A DNA stretch of 45,878 nt from Nitrospirota bacterium (GTDB lineage: Bacteria > JACPQY01), in NCBI GenBank assembly GCA_016190245.1, contig JACPQY010000041.1:1-45878 (forward strand). Reading direction: 5' to 3'. Below are positions 39,828 to 45,878 of this stretch, piece by piece (position 1 is the stretch's first letter; each line of letters opens with the position of its first letter). Made by a program: the position numbers and the translations under genes. The notes below the pieces were generated by a model. The model did no database searches. It had not been told where the DNA came from and saw nothing but the letters and a program-made list of their open reading frames with translations.

Positions 39828-39963
39828 ACCCCGCACCGGGGCACCGCGGGGCGTGTAACGCCCCAAGGCTTGCTGTGCCGCGCTTCACGGGACCGCGGGG
39901 AGGGGTCTCGTCCCTCCGAGCGAAGCCCGGGGGGTGAGGCCCCGTTCGAGCTTGGTGCGGGGT
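39828..39963. repeat. Large imperfect palindromic element with nested hairpins
   Basis: Terminal arms ACCCCGCACC (39828-39837) and GGTGCGGGGT (39954-39963) are exact inverted repeats. Inside lie GGGGCGT-GTA-ACGCCCC (39848-39864, 7-bp stem), GGAGGG/CCCTCC (39899-39917) and GGGG/CCCC arms around 39930-39944. The element fills the spacer between the hydrolase stop and the FadL start. It would form a 136-nt multi-branched RNA between two genes of the same strand. Confidence 0.5.
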
Positions 39964-42087
39964 TCACGGGACTCGATCGATTTCCGCCCGCCCCCTCACG
40001 AGAGCCGAGATCAGGAAGTCCGCCCCCAGTTTCGATCCTGCTTCCGATTCGAGCGGGTACGTGTGTCCCGTCTCGGAAGGCGAAGAGGGATCGGAAATCT
40101 GGACGAAACCGTAGGTCGCCCCGCTCGGTGCATTTCCGGCCAGCGGGAATGCGAGCGGATCGGGGGTGGTGAGCCCCGCCACTGGATGTCCGGGCGGATT
40201 CGGATTGAGGTGTGGCAGTCCGAAGGAGACGGCGAGAACCTCCGTGGAGATGTTGGTCACCGTCGTCTCTCCCGCAGCCTCGATCATGAGCGTCGAGTTC
40301 GCGTCGTTGCCCGGGAAGAACGGCTGGCGGTACTTGCCGATCGCGTACAGCGCGGGGTCGCCCCGGTCCACCAGCGTCTGCGCGAGGAGAAACAGCAGGT
40401 TTTCAGCGGCCGGGGAGTCGCTGTGGGCAAAGACGCTTGGGTAGATCGGCTCGCACTTGGATGCGCCCTTCAGGCCGGTCACGAGAACTTCCGGTGGACA
40501 GTTGTTGGCGAGGCCGAGAAGGAAGAGATAGCGGTTCGCGGCATCGCCCCGCACGAGTTGGGTCAGCTCCCCGCCGCCCACGTAGAGCACGGCCGCGCGG
40601 ATCGTCACGTCAATCGAGGTGTATCCCGAGCCGAGGATCCCGCCGAGCGATTCCCCCGCGTAGCCCTTTCGGCCGGTGTCGAGGCACCCGCGACCGCACG
40701 TAGGCAGGTCGGTCTCGCTGAGGGCGGGAATGGCCCGGTTCGAGAGCTGCCAAAGGTCGAGAAAGTTCTGCCGCAGGTTGTCGCGGGTCCGCGGCGGATT
40801 CGAGAAGTCGATGAGGTCCAGAACCCAACTCAGATCGGCCACACCGGGGTTTTCCCGGTATTCCGGCGACGCGCGGAAGCCATGCCTCATCGCGTCGATG
40901 GCGATCGAAGCCACTCCCGCCTCCGCCAAACGGCCGGCGAATTGGTGCCACTTGTCCTCCTTGAGTTTCTGCGCGCCGAGGCCGTGCTGGAGGATTGCGA
41001 CGGGATAGCCCCCCGCGGGTCGCGGCGTGGAGGGGATGACGAGGATGAACTCGATCTCGGACGTGCGGGTGGGGAGCGGGTCGCCGCGCTCGATGCGTGG
41101 GCGCATCAAGTCATCGGCATCGCGGAAGTCTATCGAGCGGAAGGTTCCCCGAATGAGATCTGCCGCGCCTGGAATAGAGCCGGCGATGGCCACCTGCTCG
41201 GCGTCCTGCAGGGTCCCGGCAGCGTGCGACTGGAGGCCCGACACCTCCGCAGCCGGCGCGGAACCCAGAAGACCGAGGGCGTTGAGGACGTCATCCGCAC
41301 CCGATTGGACGGTGAACTCGAAGGCGAGCGCGGGGTCGGAACCCGACGGTGTCAGGACTTCGCTGTGGAAGGCGCGCACGCGGGCGGCGGAGCGGGTGGA
41401 CCAGCCGTCGAGAGGAAACGAGCCGTCCACGAGTTCTCGGTAGGAGGGTGGCGCGCGCAGCCTTCGGCCTTCCCGATCCTCCAGCGAGGTCCGGAGTACC
41501 ACTGTGTACGAGTGACCTCCTTCGAGGGGGAGGAGTGGATCAATCAAAATCTGGTACCCCGAGGGTTCCCAGCCCGTGGAGAAGGGGACGCGGTGCTCAT
41601 CGAGACTGAAGGAACCGCCGGGCGTGAACGCGGTGGTGTCCAGGAGCCAGACCGTGCTCGCCGGCGTGGACGAGTCGGCGAGCGAGGGCAGGCTGGAGGT
41701 GTCGGCAGGAGCGGAGAGTCCGATCAGGATGGGGGATAGGAGACTGAACCCGTCCAACTCGTTCATCTGGCGGCGCATCGCCTCGAAGCTGAAGGTCCGG
41801 ACGATGGGCGAGAGGAGTTCGTGACCGATGATCGTGTCCGGCGTGGACAGCAACCTGTCGAGGTCGCGGTGAGCCCCCGAGCGGAGGCTAAGGCGCAGCC
41901 CCGTCCGCGTGGAGGGATCTTCGACCGTCAGCAGGTCGTCGGGAAAGGGGAGGAAACTGTCTGTCGCACCGCTCTCGATGCGGAAGGCGGGCTCGAAGGG
42001 GATGCGGTCGGATTCCGCGCACGAGAGGAGCGGAAGTGCGCAGGCGACAAGCGTTCGCAGGGGCGGGAAGAGAACGTGCCGAGGCAT
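39964..42087 (-). CDS. Alpha/beta-hydrolase lipoprotein
   Basis: A 707-residue lipoprotein, lipobox ALPLLSC (Cys23). The first 380 residues are beta-rich (FLPFPDDLLTVED, YTVVLRTSLEDREGR) like the N-terminal part of surface-exposed lipase-type proteins. The C-terminal half is an alpha/beta hydrolase: oxyanion region AILQHGLGAQ, nucleophile elbow GYAGESLGG (GxSxG), and an acidic site near GKYRQPFFPGND. It probably hydrolyses ester or lipid substrates at the cell surface; FadL downstream on the same strand could take up the products. ATG 42087 is used because it starts the signal peptide; the frame extends to 42246 across the promoter. No clear ribosome site is seen. Confidence 0.78.
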   Translation of the reverse strand: MPRHVLFPPLRTLVACALPLLSCAESDRIPFEPAFRIESGATDSFLPFPDDLLTVEDPSTRTGLRLSLRSGAHRDLDRLLSTPDTIIGHELLSPIVRTFSFEAMRRQMNELDGFSLLSPILIGLSAPADTSSLPSLADSSTPASTVWLLDTTAFTPGGSFSLDEHRVPFSTGWEPSGYQILIDPLLPLEGGHSYTVVLRTSLEDREGRRLRAPPSYRELVDGSFPLDGWSTRSAARVRAFHSEVLTPSGSDPALAFEFTVQSGADDVLNALGLLGSAPAAEVSGLQSHAAGTLQDAEQVAIAGSIPGAADLIRGTFRSIDFRDADDLMRPRIERGDPLPTRTSEIEFILVIPSTPRPAGGYPVAILQHGLGAQKLKEDKWHQFAGRLAEAGVASIAIDAMRHGFRASPEYRENPGVADLSWVLDLIDFSNPPRTRDNLRQNFLDLWQLSNRAIPALSETDLPTCGRGCLDTGRKGYAGESLGGILGSGYTSIDVTIRAAVLYVGGGELTQLVRGDAANRYLFLLGLANNCPPEVLVTGLKGASKCEPIYPSVFAHSDSPAAENLLFLLAQTLVDRGDPALYAIGKYRQPFFPGNDANSTLMIEAAGETTVTNISTEVLAVSFGLPHLNPNPPGHPVAGLTTPDPLAFPLAGNAPSGATYGFVQISDPSSPSETGHTYPLESEAGSKLGADFLISALVRGRAEIDRVP

Positions 42088-42164
42088 GCGGGGTGGCCGG
42101 ATGGTACCACGCAGGGCGTGGGTCGCAAGCCGGAGGGGGCATGTGCCGCGCTCGGGGTGATGTA

Positions 42165-42202
42165 GTGCATTAAGTACTATGCACGAACATAAATACAGCC
42201 AA
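42165..42202 (-). promoter_or_regulatory. Promoter and inverted repeat of the hydrolase gene
   Basis: On the minus strand TTGGCT (42202-42197), a 17-bp spacer and TAGTAC (42179-42174) form a promoter for the hydrolase gene. The inverted repeat GTGCAT-TAAGTACT-ATGCAC (42165-42184) covers the -10 and likely start site, which suggests an operator. The transcription start would lie near 42167, about 80 nt before the ATG. Confidence 0.5.
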
Positions 42203-42220
42203 TAAAGGCACACAGGGGAG

Positions 42221-42267
42221 CCACATGTGGAGAGATCACTTGACAAATAAACCTGTGCTGGTACAAT
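42221..42267 (+). promoter_or_regulatory. Promoter of the OmpA-like lipoprotein with upstream palindrome
   Basis: A consensus TTGACA (42240-42245), a 16-bp spacer and TACAAT (42262-42267) make a strong sigma-70-type promoter. The perfect palindrome CCACATGTGG (42221-42230) lies just upstream of the -35, where an activator could bind. The promoter lies downstream of an in-frame ATG at 42225, which excludes that start and supports ATG 42297. Confidence 0.7.
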
Positions 42268-42296
42268 GCCCGCAACTTGATATGGGAGGGCGAAAC

Positions 42297-43094
42297 ATGG
42301 CTACGGTAACGGTGACCTTGACCTGCCCCCGGGGGCACAGGGCGCTCCTTCCGGCGATCGGCCTCGCGGCCGCGCTTGCCGGGGGGTGCGCAACGGGAAG
42401 GGCGGCCCGAATGGAGGCCGCCCCCGCCATTGAGATGTCGCAGGCTTCAACCATCGTGGTGACGGTGGTTGAGCCTGGCTCCGAAAACCCGATGTCCGGA
42501 GTTGACGTGATCATCCGCGGCCCGCGGGACTTCGTGCGGACCACCGATGAATACGGCGAGTTGACCTTGGATTCCATGCCCGCCGGCGAGTACGCAGTGG
42601 CGGTGTCCATTGACGGTTTTCTGCCCATGGCGAAACGCGTGGCCGTAGGGCCGTCGCAGTTCCGGGAAGTGGTGATCCAGCCTGTAAGACCCGCCCAACC
42701 GTCGGTGTATCGAAGCCTGCCGAGCACCCAGCCCCTCCCGATCGAGGCGGACGCGGCCAGCGTGGTGCTTTTTGGGCAGGGCACCACGGCCATCAAATCC
42801 TCAGCCCTCCCCATCCTCGATGAGGTTTCCCACCGATGCCAGGAGCAGCCCGCGCTGGTGCTCGGCGTCATTGGTGAGGCGCCTCGGGCGGGTGGAGCGA
42901 GCGACTTGGCGCTCAAGCGAGCCATCGTGGTGGCCGACTACCTCGCCATGCAGGGTGTGGACCGGAAGCGCATCGTCCCGATGGCCGCGCGCTCCGGCCG
43001 CGCTCAGGAGCCACTTCAACTCCGGTCCGGTGCCAGGGGATCGGATCGGGTGGTGATCAGAGGTTTGCCGCTCGCTGCTGAAGCCGGCCTGTAG
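42297..43094 (+). CDS. Lipoprotein with carboxypeptidase-regulatory-like and OmpA-like domains
   Basis: A 265-residue lipoprotein; signal ends AALAGGC (Cys31). Residues about 50-125 (STIVVTVVEPGSENPMSGV, YGELTLDSMPAGEYAVAV) form a carboxypeptidase-regulatory-like beta-sandwich. Residues about 155-255 resemble an OmpA C-terminal domain (VLFGQGTTAIKSSALPILDE, LALKRAIVVADYLAMQGVDR), but the peptidoglycan-binding motif is degenerate: the usual NRRV is replaced by DRVVI. It probably links the outer membrane to the wall, or is a divergent relative. GGGAGGG lies 7 nt upstream of ATG 42297. It converges with the aldo/keto reductase, whose stop lies 12 nt away. Confidence 0.75.
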   Translation: MATVTVTLTCPRGHRALLPAIGLAAALAGGCATGRAARMEAAPAIEMSQASTIVVTVVEPGSENPMSGVDVIIRGPRDFVRTTDEYGELTLDSMPAGEYAVAVSIDGFLPMAKRVAVGPSQFREVVIQPVRPAQPSVYRSLPSTQPLPIEADAASVVLFGQGTTAIKSSALPILDEVSHRCQEQPALVLGVIGEAPRAGGASDLALKRAIVVADYLAMQGVDRKRIVPMAARSGRAQEPLQLRSGARGSDRVVIRGLPLAAEAGL

Positions 43095-43106
43095 AGCCTC
43101 CGCCCG

Positions 43107-44084
43107 CTAGCCGCTGGAAGCCGAGGGCGTGGCCAGCGCGCCCAAGTTCTCCTGCAGGTGTGCCTCACTTTTCATTCCGACCAGCGCCGCTGTCACACCG
43201 GGCTGAGAGAGAACGTACCGGAGGGCGGCCTGAGCCGGGGTCAAGCCGTCCGTCTGCGCCTGCGGGTGGGACGCGCTCGCGAGGCGTCCCTGAAGAAGAG
43301 ACGCCGAACTGAAAACCGCCAGCCCGTGATCGGCCGCCACGCGAAGCGGACTGCGCTGCCCCCGCTGGTTCCGGTGGCTTGCCAACTCGGTCATCGCGGC
43401 ATTCAGGGGCGCCTGGATCGCGGCGAATCGGTTTCGGTCTCCCCCGACTTCCCTCGCAATCTCACAGATCCGCTCCAGGTCAAGGAATCCCTCCGCCGAG
43501 GGATCCGCCCGGTAGCCGTTCCACGTGGCGGTTCCGTAGAAGCGCACCCGACCGTCGTCGGCGGCGCGCTCCAGTACTTCGAAGGCCCGGGCCAGGCCGC
43601 GTTCGAACTCGGACCGGTCCACTTCGTCGAGTTGCTGCTCGGGGTTATGGAGGTAGTAGAGATCGAGGGTCTCGACGCCCAGATTGTGTCGCGACACGTC
43701 GATCTGGTGGGAGAGGTAGCCAGGTGCGATGCAGTGGCAGCCTGCCACGATGTCCTCCGGCTTGACCAGCCCCGGCCGGAGGAGGGTTTCCTCGAACCAA
43801 GCCCGCGTCGAGCCGCGGTAGGCCGCATCGCCGGGTATGTACCCGCCCTTGGTGGAAACGAACACGGAGGATCGGGGCACGCCCTCCCGGCCCAGGCGCT
43901 CGAGCGCGCGCCCGATGGCACGCTCCGAGAGTTGCCGACGGTAGTTCACCGCCGTGTCGATCACATTGAGGCCCGACTTCACGCCGGCGACGATGGTAGT
44001 CTCGTACCCGCGGTCGTCCTCCGGTGTTTCCTCGCCCAGATAGGTGCCAATCCCCAGACGAGTGAGACGATCGAAGGTGAGCAT
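43107..44084 (-). CDS. Aldo/keto reductase
   Basis: A 325-residue NADPH-dependent oxidoreductase with a (beta/alpha)8 barrel. The catalytic tetrad fits: Asp43 and Tyr48 in VIDTAVNYR, Lys79 in VSTKGG and a His in LYYLHNPEQ. The C-terminal cofactor region VTAALVGMKSEAHLQENL is normal for the family. It reduces aldehydes or ketones; the substrate is unknown. AGGAGG lies upstream of ATG 44084. A TTGACT-17-TACAGT promoter is so close that the transcript would begin near the ribosome site, so the true start site may be a few bases upstream. Confidence 0.88.
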   Translation of the reverse strand: MLTFDRLTRLGIGTYLGEETPEDDRGYETTIVAGVKSGLNVIDTAVNYRRQLSERAIGRALERLGREGVPRSSVFVSTKGGYIPGDAAYRGSTRAWFEETLLRPGLVKPEDIVAGCHCIAPGYLSHQIDVSRHNLGVETLDLYYLHNPEQQLDEVDRSEFERGLARAFEVLERAADDGRVRFYGTATWNGYRADPSAEGFLDLERICEIAREVGGDRNRFAAIQAPLNAAMTELASHRNQRGQRSPLRVAADHGLAVFSSASLLQGRLASASHPQAQTDGLTPAQAALRYVLSQPGVTAALVGMKSEAHLQENLGALATPSASSG

Positions 44085-44101
44085 GATATGCCGCCTCCTT
44101 G

Positions 44102-44130
44102 ACTGTATTCATCTGGATCGCGCGAGTCAA
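44102..44130 (-). promoter_or_regulatory. Promoter of the aldo/keto reductase gene
   Basis: On the minus strand TTGACT (44130-44125), a 17-bp spacer and TACAGT (44107-44102) match a sigma-70-type promoter. The predicted start near 44095 falls within AGGAGG (44099-44094), leaving almost no leader, so either the leader is very short or this promoter is not the one used. Confidence 0.5.
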
Positions 44131-44131
44131 C

Positions 44132-44170
44132 ATGGGGTCGAGACCCCATCCGACATCGTCCGCGTATAAT
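44132..44170 (+). promoter_or_regulatory. trmL promoter with palindrome
   Basis: A perfect TATAAT lies at 44165-44170; the -35 at 17-bp spacing is poor (GACCCC). The palindrome ATGGGGTC-GA-GACCCCAT (44132-44149) covers the -35 area and may be an operator. Transcription would start at about 44177, at or one base before ATG 44178, implying a leaderless message. Confidence 0.5.
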
Positions 44171-44177
44171 GCGCTGG

Positions 44178-44843
44178 ATGCACGTCGTGCTCGTTGACCC
44201 CGAGATTCCCTGGAACACCGGGAACATCGGGCGCACGTGCGTGGCGACGGGAGCGACGCTGCACCTTGTGGGGCGGCTTGGCTTTCGACTCGAGGCAAAG
44301 GAAATCCGCCGCGCGGGGCTCGACTACTGGCCGCACCTCCGATGGCATCGGCACGAAGAACTGAATGCGTTTCTCGCCTCGATCCCTCCCGATGCGCCGA
44401 TCGCGTTCTTCTCCGCTCGGGCGCGACGGACCTATCTCGATGCGCCCTTTGAGCGCGGCATGTATATGGTGTTCGGGGGTGAGTCCGGCGGCCTGCCGCG
44501 TGGCATCCGCCGGCGGTTCTCAGACCGGCTCTACCGGATTCCCACGTCCCGCCGCGTCCGCTCGCTCAACCTCTCGACGGCCGTGGGCATCGTGCTCTAC
44601 GAGGCCCTGCGGCAAGTCGGACGGGGCGCGCGGAGAACGCTGCGCGATTCTGAGAGGGTCCCGCGCAGTGACGCGGGCTGCCTGCCCGCCGAAGTCCGTC
44701 CGCCGTGGCGGACTGGACAGGCGGGAAGCCCGCGGCTACCCCGAACGAGGATCCGTGGGAGGCGCATCCGTGGAACGGGGCACAGCAGGCTTCGAGCCTG
44801 CGGATCTCTCATGACAGGCATTCTTTCTGCTCGACGCTCTTAG
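44178..44843 (+). CDS. trmL: tRNA (cytidine(34)-2'-O)-methyltransferase TrmL with abnormal tail
   Basis: A SPOUT methyltransferase that 2'-O-methylates the wobble base of leucine tRNAs. DPEIPWNTGNIGRTCVATGA (8-27), VFGGESGGLP (98-107) and LNLSTAVGIVLYEALRQ (130-146) are the family motifs of the trefoil knot and S-adenosylmethionine site. Normal TrmL ends soon after residue 150; here the frame continues to 221 through palindromic repeat DNA (44660-44801), giving an Arg-rich tail with no domain. ATG 44178 fits the family start and the predicted transcription start; ATG 44169 overlaps the -10. The stop overlaps the convergent ppk2 stop by 4 nt. Confidence 0.87.
   Translation: MHVVLVDPEIPWNTGNIGRTCVATGATLHLVGRLGFRLEAKEIRRAGLDYWPHLRWHRHEELNAFLASIPPDAPIAFFSARARRTYLDAPFERGMYMVFGGESGGLPRGIRRRFSDRLYRIPTSRRVRSLNLSTAVGIVLYEALRQVGRGARRTLRDSERVPRSDAGCLPAEVRPPWRTGQAGSPRLPRTRIRGRRIRGTGHSRLRACGSLMTGILSARRS
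44660..44801. repeat. Hairpin repeat cluster inside the trmL 3' end
   Basis: Four perfect stem-loops in 142 bp: CCCGCG/CGCGGG (44660-44677), GTCCGCC-GT-GGCGGAC (44698-44713), GCGGG-AAG-CCCGC (44721-44733) and GCAGGCT-TCG-AGCCTGC (44785-44801). AAGCCCGCGGCTACC (44726-44740) matches the flank of the copy at 2001-2028 with one change. I take it as a dispersed non-coding repeat that has been read through by trmL. Confidence 0.55.
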
Positions 44844-45709
44844 TCCTTTTCCCGCATCAGCGACCGTTTCATCTCCACCAGGAGTTTCTTCTGCTCTCCG
44901 GTCAGCTTGGGATACTTGAGGTCGAGAGTATCGAGGGTTCGGACGAGGATGTCGGCCACCGCGAGGTGCGCGAACCACTTGTGGTTGGCGGGGATGATGT
45001 ACCACGGAGCGTGCTTGGTGCTCGTGGCAGAGAGCATCTTCTCGAAGGTATCCATGTAGTCGTCCCACAAGGCGCGCTCGGTCAGGTCGCTCTTCGAGAT
45101 CTTCCAGTTCTTCGCGGTGTCCTCCACGCGTGCCAGGAACCGCTTCTTCTGCTCACCCTTCGAGATGTACAGGAAGAACTTGAGGATCTGGTAGCCATTG
45201 TGGGTGAGGTACTTCTCGAAGCTGTTGATGTCCTTGTAGCGCTGCTTCCAGATCTTCTTGCTGAGGAGATCCTGCGGCATGCGGGAGTGTTCGAGGAACT
45301 CGGGGTGGACGCGGACGGTGAGCACCTCCTCGTAGTAGGAGCGGTTGAAGATCCCAATCTTGCCGCGCTGAGGAAGTGTGCGGCTCGTGCGCCACAAGTA
45401 GTCGTGGTTGAGTTCTCCGGAGGAGGGGGCCTTGAACGAGTAGACCTCGCACCCGGCGGGGTTGATGCCGGACATCACGTGCTTGATGGTGCTGTCCTTG
45501 CCCGCGGCGTCCATGGCCTGAAAGATGAGCAGCAGTCCCCAACGGTCGTCGGCGTAGAGCTTGTCCTGCAGGCGCGCGAGGCGTTGGATGTCGTCACCGA
45601 GTTTCTGCTTGGCCGCTTCGTGGTCCGTGTGCTTGCCGGTGTAGCTCGGGTCCACGTCCTTGAGGGAAAACCTTCGGCCGGGACGGACGAGGAAGTTGTT
45701 GAGGTTCAT
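44840..45709 (-). CDS. ppk2: Polyphosphate kinase 2 family protein
   Basis: A 289-residue PPK2 that transfers phosphate between polyphosphate and nucleotides. The Walker A-like AMDAAGKDST (65-74), the preceding LLIFQ strand, NRSYYEEVLTVRVHPE (lid and Walker B region) and KKRFLARVEDTAKNWKIS all match the family; length is typical of single-domain PPK2. The class and preferred direction (ADP, GDP or AMP) cannot be fixed from the sequence alone. GGGGGG lies 8 nt upstream of ATG 45709. It converges with trmL; the two stop codons overlap. Confidence 0.9.
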   Translation of the reverse strand: MNLNNFLVRPGRRFSLKDVDPSYTGKHTDHEAAKQKLGDDIQRLARLQDKLYADDRWGLLLIFQAMDAAGKDSTIKHVMSGINPAGCEVYSFKAPSSGELNHDYLWRTSRTLPQRGKIGIFNRSYYEEVLTVRVHPEFLEHSRMPQDLLSKKIWKQRYKDINSFEKYLTHNGYQILKFFLYISKGEQKKRFLARVEDTAKNWKISKSDLTERALWDDYMDTFEKMLSATSTKHAPWYIIPANHKWFAHLAVADILVRTLDTLDLKYPKLTGEQKKLLVEMKRSLMREKD

Positions 45710-45878
45710 TGGGTGTACCCCCCTTTCGATGGGATGGAGGAGGCGGCAGGTTTGCGCGTTTGATCCGTCAGAGGAGGGGCGGCCCCCGGGCCCAGCGGCC
45801 CCTTGGCGCCGGCTGCCCTCCTGCTGCTACATCGCCAAGCCACCGCGCCGAGGGTATCACGGGTGGGGGGGCCATGTC
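45710..45878. other. Upstream region of ppk2, right edge
   Basis: This GC-rich stretch carries the ribosome site of ppk2 and no supported gene. A 35-codon minus-strand frame from 45875 is GC-driven and has no recognisable product. No clear promoter is visible. Confidence 0.4.

Noticed and set aside
39934-41739. 601-codon plus-strand frame
   Set aside because: It is antisense to the alpha/beta-hydrolase lipoprotein, which has GxSxG and a lipobox; this frame has neither signal nor motif.
44705-45763. 352-codon plus-strand frame
   Set aside because: It is antisense to ppk2, which has all family motifs, and it starts inside the repeat cluster.
1-45878. CRISPR array, insertion sequence or prophage genes
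   Set aside because: No regularly spaced direct repeats, transposase, integrase or phage structural gene was seen on either strand.

Overview
This window comes from a high-GC, Gram-negative, probably uncultured bacterium. It encodes a FadL/OmpP1-type outer-membrane protein, many lipoproteins with clear lipoboxes and very large secreted repeat proteins. No rRNA, tRNA, ribosomal-protein or mobile-element gene is visible, so I do not assign a phylum. The style (VCBS and lamin-tail repeat proteins, GMC oxidase with a Tat-exported small subunit, CHASE2 cyclase beside a caspase) fits myxobacteria/'Deltaproteobacteria'-like or similar environmental lineages.

Layout. 1-1898 (-) is a partial secreted Ig-like protein. 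1899-2478 is a hairpin-rich spacer. 2479-5546 (+) is a three-gene redox unit: propeller lipoprotein, Tat-exported gluconate-dehydrogenase-subunit-3-like protein and GMC oxidoreductase. 5589-7283 (-) holds a hotdog thioesterase and a diiron ferritin-like protein. 7768-8106 (+) is a glycine-rich RRM protein behind a structured leader. 8226-11389 (+) is a nitric-oxide stress operon: NsrR under its own 29-bp operator, DUF2249-hemerythrin, an 18-codon coupled leader ORF, a multi-cluster ferredoxin and NnrS. 11690-12171 (+) is a small toxin-antitoxin-like pair. 12350-21457 (-) is a block of secreted proteins: SNase lipoprotein, five-fold lamin-tail lipoprotein, M36-like metalloprotease with TolB-like propeller, and a 13-fold VCBS protein.

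21620-28364 (-) is a compact housekeeping and stress run: nadK, recN (frameshifted in a nine-base homopolymer), GNAT, PmbA/TldE-like, PP2C phosphatase, peroxiredoxin and a lipoprotein. Many of its stops and starts overlap by 4 nt. 28657-34917 (+) is the most striking locus: a CHASE2-class III nucleotide cyclase, a FecR-like protein, a lipoprotein caspase and a large unknown exported protein, all joined by 4-nt overlaps. It reads as a sensor-to-protease signalling system. 34964-45709 carries a five-bladed-propeller lipoprotein, an E2-like acyltransferase, an unknown exported protein, FadL, an alpha/beta-hydrolase lipoprotein, an OmpA-like lipoprotein, an aldo/keto reductase, TrmL and PPK2.

Three spacers (about 2001-2420, 39828-39963 and 44660-44801) are packed with short perfect hairpins and look like dispersed palindromic repeat elements. 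One of them has been read into the 3' end of trmL. Long antisense ORFs are abundant because of GC bias and were set aside.
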